Shown: positions 56,008-64,000 of the stretch, piece by piece
How the letters are laid out: the number at the start of each line of letters is the position of its first letter
Numbering within the stretch: the first letter of the stretch is position 1
NCBI GenBank assembly: GCA_035610835.1
Contig: CM069448.1
Location: forward strand, 3,907,607-3,971,606
DNA from: Ophiura sarsii
Taxonomy: Eukaryota > Echinodermata > Ophiuroidea > Amphilepidida > Ophiuridae
Reading direction: 5' to 3'
Length of the DNA stretch: 64,000 nucleotides
Notes under the pieces: model-generated
What the model saw: only the letters and a program-made list of their open reading frames with translations
Database searches by the model: none
What the model was told of the DNA's origin: nothing
Position numbers and translations under genes: made by a program

Positions 56008-56812
56008 GCCCCCTGGGGTGCCCTGTATAATTTATATATACGCCACCATTTCGACATAAAAATGATGTCAGCGTCAGCATGGTCAGCCTAGAATTACAAA
56101 CAAGGAAAGATATACCACAAGATCTGGAGTAAAACTGTACACATTTCCTATCATTTACATTTTACAACGTAACATTTTTAACGTAACTTCCACCTCACTC
56201 TCCCAGTCCCATGGTCGCGATATATTTTACCAACTAATAAATACTATGAAAAGCCCACAGGAAGTTTTCTCAACATTGATAGATCACTGTAGATGCCTGG
56301 ATCCAAACGTTTGGCACGTTTGGTTTGACATTACGTTCAACGACAGTGAATTTATTAATGGGCATATAATATATGATATTCAAGTGAGAAGTCATAAAGG
56401 GTATTTACGATTACGAGTCTTTCTAAGAACACTCGAAATAAAAAAGAAAGAAGTTGAAACCAAATGTTGGGACATTCTTGACTCGTGACATATTAATATT
56501 AATCGTCACAGTTCTGTCAAAACCTCGTAGGGGCCTATGTTTTTCCGGCCCTTCAGCATGTATAAAGTAACACTTCCCAACACGGTTTATACATACGAAC
56601 CGGGAATAGGACAAGTGTTGCTTTATACATGTTCAGGGGCAAGGGTCGGCCCTCTTACAAAGTGTTGATATATGTTTTGGCCCTTGAACATGTTTAGAGC
56701 AGACTGTCCAAAGGTTATACATAAGAAAGTATACCGTTTATACATCTGAAGGGCCAGATGGCAATTTGAAGCACAGATCCTCCAAACCAATGGAGGATCC
56801 GTGCTTCAAGAC
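56008..56812 (+). other. Unrecognised 80-codon frame and spacer
   Basis: A frame at 56246-56488 (MKSPQEVFSTLIDHC...) has a mixed, protein-like composition with aromatic and charged residues, but no splice context or family was recognised. The neighbouring CTTCAGCATGTATAAAG and ACATGTTCAGGGGCAAG phrases are repeats. Confidence 0.25.
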
Positions 56813-57140
56813 ACTGTGCTATTCCATTTGAAATCCATACACCCCGTATGGAAGACATACCTAATCTTCCCCACATCACAGGGAGTGTGAATTTCAAATG
56901 GAGTCACCTGCATGGGTGACTTTGCTGCCCGGGCTTTGCTATAGGCCTAACCTACACTGTGCTATTTGATTTGAGATCCATACACCCCTATGGAATCCAC
57001 AGGGAGTGTACATTTTGAATGGGGTTTCTGCATCATGTGCATGATGAGTGACTGACTCCTTTTGTATTTGATATCTCACTCTCTGTGTGGATAGAAGACC
57101 ATGTCTTCCATAGGGGTGCATAGATGTCAACTGTAACAGT
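56813..57140. repeat. Same family, two adjacent copies
   Basis: Both start GTGCTATT(C/T)(C/G)ATTTGA and carry ATCCATACACCCC and TATGGAAGACAT or TATGGAATCC words. The ORFs crossing this stretch are products of the repeat. Confidence 0.55.
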
Positions 57141-59622
57141 CCATTCTCGCAACAACCTATAATAACCTCAAAAATGAAGTAATTAAGAATCGTATCGCCC
57201 TGTAACCTGGAATGTATCTACGATTTATGATCAGAAATGTAAATCTGCAAGAAAATCTACTTTCTAAAAAAAAATCATGAATAGAGGGCGCTCTCTGGAA
57301 AAGAGAACATAATATGCTTTTAAGGGGTTTCTCAAAAGGTAAAGGGCCCATAGCCGTCACATGATCTCTAGCCAAGTCTAAGAAACCACACAGTCCGATC
57401 ACACACAGGGAGACAATAGAGAAAAGAAGAATGCCGGATATTTATTGATAGGGCATTTACTTATTAAACATCAAGTTGAATGTCTACAAGGAGCATATCG
57501 TTTCTGTTTTTCATATCAAATGATCAAATGGAATTCTTGGCTAAAGCAAACAGTGTATTTATTCTTCGGTATAGATAGCTAGCTTAAGGTACACATATTG
57601 TTCTTGTATTAAAATGAAACATTTGTGATTATCAGGTCATTTACCTTTGCTTTTTATACTTGACCATAATCATAACAAATAAAGAGACATCCGGCATTGA
57701 AGTGAAATATTTAAGTAATGATTTACTCTCAGTCAGTATTACTGTCATATGACAGGTCTTATTAGCAAATATAAACAGTGATCGTTATAACACCATACTT
57801 ACGTTTGAAATGAATCCATCCATTAGGCTAATTGATCAAAATGAATAAAAATAAATTATTTAAAATAAAAAATAAAAAAATAAAAAAAATAAAAAAAATA
57901 ATAATAAGAAAAAAAGAAGAAAAAAAGAAGAAGAGATAAATAAATATAAATATCGTCTGACGATTGCAAAAGCATGAAACTCAGAGTTACGGCTTCTAAT
58001 TTCCAGAAGGTCTATTACTTTGAAATTGTATTACGCTCTATTGAGCACTCTCATTTAAAGGTATAGTCTACCTATTAGCATAATGTCGATACATATGATA
58101 TGTAAATAAATAGATATATAAAAATTGAAGAAAAAACACACCTCTCTATAAAGCCTTTATTAAATTACCCCTATAAAAGTGAAGCCAGGTCAATATGTTT
58201 TGAGAACCAACCAAGATATAAATTGACGTTTGTGAGTAAAATATAAAGTTGATTAATGAGTCAAAAGCGTCAAACATGTTCAGAAACTGTATAGAGTTTT
58301 AATAATGTAGAGCAATTCTGATATGGGATCAAAGAGTCGGTATCTATTTTAAAAGAAAAGAAAGCACTATATTATTATCATATGAAATCCTAATTCATAA
58401 AACAATAACTCGGTTAACAGAGGAGGAAGTCACGTTTGTACAGTGACATACATGTCAGCCTTGCACATGTGAACAAAACATTTAATAATTATAGCTGGTT
58501 AGTTTCATGTCCTTATGGTCGACCGGCTGGATGAACGTTTATTATGATCATACGGCTATCTCATCTCGCACAGGAGGGGAAGACCAAATCAAAATCACTA
58601 TCTCAATCTCACATCCGTCCAATACCAGGAAACGTTTAATACAAAGCCCATCCGAAAAACACTGGTAGGTACACGCTTTCTCTATCAGAATGAGAGTAGG
58701 GCTATATATAAATATTCACTTTATGTCAAAATAACAACCACCATGCCCTGAAACGTGCTATCAGCGGAAACCGTTGATACTTCGCATAATCATGACAATG
58801 AATTTGACAGTGCTAACTGATAACCTTTAAGGTCATCACTTAATACTATTAATATTATAAATTGACAACAGGGAAATTGTCAAATGTTTAGAGTTTATTT
58901 GACAGTGTCCTCTCCCATGAGCTTTGGGTTTCAACACTTCCTTGTTAGTTAATTAATAGAACAGAGACCAATGAGTGTGTGCTATTGGTTTGATGATAAT
59001 TAGTTTCCTCGTGCCGTGCGCGTGCCGGTAATTAACTGACAAGGTGTTCAGATTGTTCATAATGGTTCTTTCATGTCTTTGATATGGGATGATGGGTGGG
59101 GGTTTTGTTTCCATTTTACAAGCTGCCACCAAATTACAGTAAAAGGTAATGAGCAAGACAATTTTAGTTTTAATTCCAGACTAATTGTAAGCGAACTTTC
59201 CATCTGGACAAAACAAAGCGGGATAATTTTAGTTTCATATCATGTGGTAAATGTAGCGAAGGCGGCGAAGGCCATCCAAAATATCAAAGCGATATAACAA
59301 CATATGCAAAGCTATACAAAATCTGTGAATTGGTTTGCTTTATTTAGTTGTTGAAACAATATTTTAGCTTCCTTCAAACCACAAACTACAATAATTGAGT
59401 TGTTTCGATTTTAACATGTGGCAAGGGGGTCTCAAGACCCCCACTAAATTTAAAATGGCTACAGCTTTCCCCTCTCCACAAGGGTAAAACAATTGCTTTA
59501 AGCCGAAAGCATACACTTTAAATGTTTAACATAATATGGACGCCTCAAAAGGTGTTCTGGTAAACACCAAAAGGTGTTCTTTGATTTTAAATATTTACAC
59601 ATATTTTCAATTTTCTCTGTCT
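57141..59622. other. No gene recognised in about 2.5 kb
   Basis: An A-rich, purine-only stretch at 57845-57945 (AATAAAAAAATAAAAAAA, then AAGAAGAAGAG) and otherwise unique-looking AT-rich sequence. Frames near 59073-59297 are not recognisable. Confidence 0.35.
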
Positions 59623-60328
59623 TAAAGGGCTGTGCACCTTCGGTATAGCCTCCGACATGACTGCCGTAACTTCTTCATTACTTCATTTAATCTATATAAA
59701 AGTATACATTGTTTTGCAGGAAAGGGTTCAATGAATCCAACCATGATCATGAAATTGAGCAATTTGGAAAAAATTATACAAAACACGTTTTTTGACCAAT
59801 TTTAGGTTCTGCAAAGATAATTCTTAGTGCCAAAAAAATGTGATTTTTTTTACCTCTCAAATCATGAAAATCACATTTTTAGCACTTTTGTGGCACATTT
59901 TGGACAATCATTCAAAAGAATTTTAAGATTTTCAAAAAATGTGATTTTTTACCGCCAAAATCAGGAAAATCACCATTTTTGGGGAAAAAACACATTTTTT
60001 TGCACTTTTTGGTCTGTAACTCAAAAATTAAAAAATAAGATATTAAAAAAAAAAACCGCTCCTGATGGGGAATGTTATCAGGATTATCATAAAACTAGTA
60101 TGACAAAATTTAACAAAATATATTTTGAGTTATCTTTTCCAAACCTAAAATGGGTCAAAAAACATGTTTTTTATAATTTTTTCCAAAATGGTCAATTTTA
60201 TTATCATGGTTGGATTCATTGAACCCTTTTCTGCAAAAAACTGTATACATTTACAAAGATTAAATGAATATTGAAGAAGTTACGGCAGTTTTACGGAGGC
60301 TGTACCTGTGAGTCCACAGCCCCCTTTA
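59623..60328. mobile_element. TTAA-flanked foldback element
   Basis: It begins TTAAAGGGCTGTG and ends CACAGCCCCCTTTAA. Long imperfect arms share ACTGCCGTAACTTCTTCA, GAAAGGGTTCAATGAATCCA and CATGATCATGAAATTG-type sequence in inverted order. The central part is T-rich with TGTGATTTTTTTT words. Confidence 0.65.
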
Positions 60329-60895
60329 AAGGGACACCTTTCTTAAATGGTGATTTTTACATTTTTGCCCAATAACAGTTTTTTGGCGCCAACATTTTTC
60401 AGGCAAACTAACAAAAGCTATGATTTTTTTGGCTTAACATTTTTTAGTTTTGAAATTGTTGACCAAAAAGTGTAAAGAATTTGTTTTTCATCTAAAAAAA
60501 AAATCACATTTTTGTCTCAAAACCCCCTATTTTTACATCTAAAAATCCCTATTTGTGAAAGTTGATACAAAAAAATGGATTCTCCGACTCATTTCATTCT
60601 AAAAATTGTAAACTTTTATTATAGTTTAAAAGTTACAGTGCTTGATAAATTTCATAAAAAAAGGTTGACACTTAAGGGATATAATATGATGTATGTAAAT
60701 GTAGATTTTTGGGATTTCAGCAGCAACATGTATGCTTCACAGATTACTCCTATATATAAAGACTTTTGAATGCGTTAATTCAACCCACACATCCTGGGAA
60801 GTACATTATCTGCTATCTTCTGAAGATAGCAATGAAGACAACAATCATGTTAAATCAAAGTAACTTTAGTTCACGAGGTGCCAGTGATGATAATA
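60329..60895. other. No gene: T-rich spacer and hairpin
   Basis: It contains one copy of the GCTATCTTCTGAAGATAGC hairpin at 60812-60830. Confidence 0.4.
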
Positions 60896-60898
60896 AGT

Positions 60899-61119
60899 AA
60901 GGGACGCACCATTAGATTTTCAGGGGGGTGGGTGGGTAGGAAGTTTTTGAAAATAAATTCCCGTTCTATGCAGGCAAAAAACCTGATGAGTAAAAAAACC
61001 AAAAACCTCTATCACTCAGTATGAATGAATACAGTAAATAAAACCACCCACTTACGGCGCCCCCACCCAAGCCAAATCCAACTTCCTACCCCCCTGAAAA
61101 TCCAATGGTGCGTCCATAA
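60899..61119. mobile_element. MITE-like inverted repeat GGGACGCACCATTAGATTTT
   Basis: The left arm GGGACGCACCATTAGATTTT with CAGGGGGGT is matched inverted by CCCCCCTGAAAATCCAATGG with TGCGTCC at 61090-61118. Confidence 0.6.
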
Positions 61120-61155
61120 TCTCCCCTCGTGGTGGTCGAGAAATGAACAATTCAT

Positions 61156-61234
61156 TTCTCGACCGGGATTTGAACCCGGGACCGACCTCCCGAGCTCCAT
61201 ACAGACGCTAACACCATGACTGAGCTATCGAGAA
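61156..61234 (-). ncRNA. tRNA-like sequence with perfect T arm
   Basis: The minus strand begins TTCTCGATAGCTCAGTC (A box TAGCTCAGTCATGG) and ends CCGGGTTCAAATCCCGG TCGAGAA. The acceptor pairs TTCTCG/CGAGAA and the T stem pairs 5 of 5. The anticodon arm is poor, so the isotype cannot be assigned. Its 3' end merges into a hairpin (61134-61163: 14-bp arms, CAA loop). Confidence 0.45.
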
Positions 61235-61599
61235 CAATTGGTATCGAAACGTTAGAAATACATCTTAAGAATTAGGGTTCAATTTCTCATATTAAATGTT
61301 ACTTGTTTACATATCAGCTATCTTCTGAAGATAGCAATGATGAATGATGATGACACAATGGGCTTCCCTCTTCATACCATTGACATTTGTGTTATAATAT
61401 CCCTCTGCAACCATGACAACGTTCAAGAGACTATAGTTGGAACATTTGGGAGATTATGAATGGTTTTCATAAGTTAAAATTTAGCAACAACTCTAACTAC
61501 GACAGCAACAATATATAGCAGCAGCAGCAGCAAAAACAACAACCACCACAGCAACTACAGCAACAACAATATAATAACATGTTGACATTGGTCGGTGTC

Positions 61600-61846
61600 T
61601 TAACACTTTCCACGCGGCTATTATTTTTACCATACACAAAACAGATTTTTCAGAAACCTTTCACAGTTTTCAAAGTCTATCTCAAGGATTACTGAACCAA
61701 TACTAGGCATGTTTGTACTTATGTCAATGCATTTCTCATGGTGATTCTAAATATGTTAATGAAATTCAATAATTTTGACATTTTTTAAACATTTTGTGAA
61801 ATTTTGGAATGTCGTCTGCAGCCGCCTGCCGCGTGGAAAGCGTTAA
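61600..61846. mobile_element. TTAACACTTTCC family MITE, copy 4
   Basis: A full-length copy with TTAACACTTTCCACGCGGC at the left and GCCGCGTGGAAAGCGTTAA at the right. Confidence 0.75.
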
Positions 61847-62489
61847 AACAGAACCAACTTGACATCTTGTATGCATGATTACGTAATAAATGACACCCTT
61901 TAGGTGCAAATTGCAAGTTTAGCTTGTCACGCCTAATGAGCGACCTCAAATGCCTATGCGTGAAGGATAGGCGGATACATTAACACGTAATTAAGGTAGG
62001 AAACTCCCGTTAATTGTCAATAGGCATAATGCCCTTGACAGCCATTTGACAGACATAATGTTTAAAATGCAAAATGAATAAGCCTATTTTTTTGTATTGA
62101 GGCCTTGGATTTAGGCAAATCACATTTTGTGGGAGCATATTTTCGATGATTTTCATTTTGTATTATTAGAGAAATTGGTATTCGTTTTAAAAGTCGTCAT
62201 CACCCATGCATTTATTTATTTATTTGTTTGTTTGTTGGTGGTTTTTTTATTGTTTCTTTGTTTTGTTTTTTCATTAATTTATTAAATGATTGATTATCAA
62301 TTGAATAATTAACTTACTTATTTATTTAACTGTGTACGTATATATCATTCTTTGAAACGGGGGGAGGGACAACTTACCTCTCTAGATAAATTTGGTAAGA
62401 CTATTGTACGCATAGATGTGTCTTCGTCATCGATATACTTGGGTAGGTATTATATTAACCAATATACCACATAAAGTTCGCGTACCAGT
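61847..62489. other. No gene recognised
   Basis: AT-rich with TTTG/TTTA simple repeats near 62205-62290. Confidence 0.3.
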
Positions 62490-62623
62490 CAGGGGCGTAA
62501 CAGAGGTTGGTTGTCAGGGGGGCACAGGCAAAACAAATCCTGGTTAGAATACCGGAATTTTTCGTGAAAGGTTGCCCCAATTTTTCCCCCAGTCAGTCAC
62601 CTCGTGAATTTCACGTAAGTGTA

Positions 62624-62658
<35 letters not shown>

Positions 62659-62815
62659 AGGGTCAAAAAAATCGCACGGTCACAAAATTTCGCACGGTCA
62701 CAAAATTTCACACGGTCACAAAATTTCGCACGGTCACAAAATTTCTTTCTTTCTTTCCCTTTCTTCTTTTCTTTCTTTCCCCTTTTTTTCTCCTTTTCCT
62801 TTTTAGGCGTTCCCC
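62490..62815. mobile_element. Partial copy of the CAGGGGCGTAACAG hAT-like element
   Basis: The left end CAGGGGCGTAACAGAGG and following 130 bases match 40810 onward, including ACCTCGTGAATTTCACGTAA before a G34 run (62624-62657). Then come four tandem GCACGGTCACAAAATTTC units. The right terminus is missing. Confidence 0.7.
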
Positions 62816-64000
62816 CCCAACCCCCCCACAACAATAACAAAAACTTGAAAAGGTTGGAAAATGTGTGCTCGACAAGTCAGATTTTTTGAAAGGGTGGGGG
62901 TGGGGGGGGGGGCGTCCCAAACACGGTACGCGCCAAAAAACACCTAATTATCGTTTTATTTTGGTTATTGTCAAGGCAATTTTAAAATATTTAAAAAAAA
63001 TTAAAAACATTTCCCAACATTTTTTACAGCAATGGTTCGAAATAGGTATCTAAATTAATCCTAATTGAGACCTATGAGATGAGAGGTCCGTTTGCTCGTA
63101 GAACAGGGTGGTTGTTTTTTATCGTGGCCTCAAACAAATTTTCTAAAAAAATGTTGGTTTATTTTGGGAAATTCCAAAAAATGGATAGGTCGTGCCCGTA
63201 CAACAGAGCTGTTTTTGTGTTGCCTATTAACGTCAAAAGTAGTTGTTAGCCTAGTTTTTGATATTGATTCAGGTTGAACCGTTTCAGTTTATTCCCACAC
63301 ACAAAACCAACTGCAAATGTTGACATTTATATCAGCTTTATCCAGATCAAACCTTTAGGCGGGTCTAATCTTTTTTTAATACAAAGTATTTTTTATCACC
63401 ATGACTTAATACTGGTTAAACTTTGCACCATTTAACTAATTGAAACTCATAAAAATTAGCCATTTTTATCTCGGTGTTCAAATACAAGTGCCATCTTCGC
63501 CGGTAACTCGACCAATAGCAACACGATTTACTATCGGATCGTTTGTTTTGGTTGAGGAATGAACGCTGATGACATTTCAGCCACGTAATCTTTTATTGAC
63601 CAATTAAAGCCTACCGGTTTCTTTATCGTTTGCTGTACCACCTAGATCAGGAAGATGATAAAAAGGCTGTTAAATGCGATAAAAGTCGCCTTGTTTGTTA
63701 TGGTTTAATGTTGGGGGTCTTCTAGTTTTAGTTATGATCTGATTACTAAAGTATTTAATCGATAATATCGCTGCATTGACCATTCCTTTGTTTTGGTAAT
63801 TAATAGACCGCTACCGTAAGTCTCAAAGAGTTAATCAATATACCTAATCAATATGCAACATCGATTTGTATATGAGAGTTGTCAAACTGCTTGATATTTA
63901 TGAAGGCGAAAGCGCCTTTTAAATCATGAATTGTACCACTCAACAAGGTTCCCACGTATTTGTTGTTAGAAATTAACAACCATATTTAAAACACCTCCCT
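62816..64000. other. No gene recognised to window end
   Basis: G runs near 62895, two copies of a GTAGAACAGGGTGGTTG / GTACAACAGAGCTGTTT phrase (63095 and 63195), then AT-rich sequence. Confidence 0.3.

Noticed and set aside
55485..56091. Three overlapping 170-181 codon frames
   Set aside because: A stop-free tandem repeat with poly-G runs. Each frame encodes the same repeat shifted.

Overview
This is a 64 kb window of AT-rich eukaryotic nuclear DNA. Split genes with GT-AG introns, a 38-codon animal OST4, an nrf-6-type acyltransferase gene, two CR1/L2/Jockey-type LINE remnants plus an RT-bearing third, tRNA-derived repeats and many MITE-like DNA elements point to an animal, most likely a marine invertebrate. 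The repeat flavour (frequent TAGGCCTA words, hAT-like elements with long poly-G runs, Transib-like ends) would suit an echinoderm, hemichordate or lancelet. That placement is inference.

Only two protein-coding genes can be supported. (1) 1811-20264, plus strand: the 3' part of a nose-resistant-to-fluoxetine-6-like membrane acyltransferase. Thirteen exons join in one frame (1695 nt, 564 codons plus stop). Its first exons lie upstream of the window. The exon that should open the acyltransferase domain was not found between 5106 and 8056, although the two flanking exons still join in frame. (2) 33126-about 34980, plus strand: OST4, the smallest subunit of the oligosaccharyltransferase complex. 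The whole CDS is in one exon (33135-33251), followed by an intron in the 3' UTR. A CpG-richer segment with CRE- and YY1-like sites near 30.7-31.05 kb is a candidate promoter.

The rest is repeats. 0-20 kb: nrf introns full of TTAA-flanked MITEs, a LINE 3' end, a SINE, foldbacks and a Z-DNA-prone 11-bp tandem repeat. 20.7-28.1 kb: two LINE fragments. The larger one splits a 39-bp minisatellite array and is itself split in its 3' tail by a hAT-type element with an 8-bp target duplication. 28-35 kb: Mutator-like element, tandem duplication, OST4. 35-42 kb: poly-G-bearing hAT-like elements and a 42-bp minisatellite related to the 39-bp one. 42.8-50.4 kb: two opposite-facing copies of a 600-604 bp element with Transib/RAG-like ends (CACTA...TAGTG, 5-bp target duplications), each carrying a tRNA-Asn-like gene, with tRNA-Ser-derived repeats and a 1 kb G-poor satellite between. 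50.4-64 kb: foldback DNA elements, tandem repeats and tRNA-like sequences, with no recognised gene.

The two genes are unrelated in function. No operon-like or pathway organisation is visible. The strongest unusual signals are the tRNA-carrying Transib-like element, the missing catalytic exon of the nrf-like gene, and the many TTAA-flanked MITE families.
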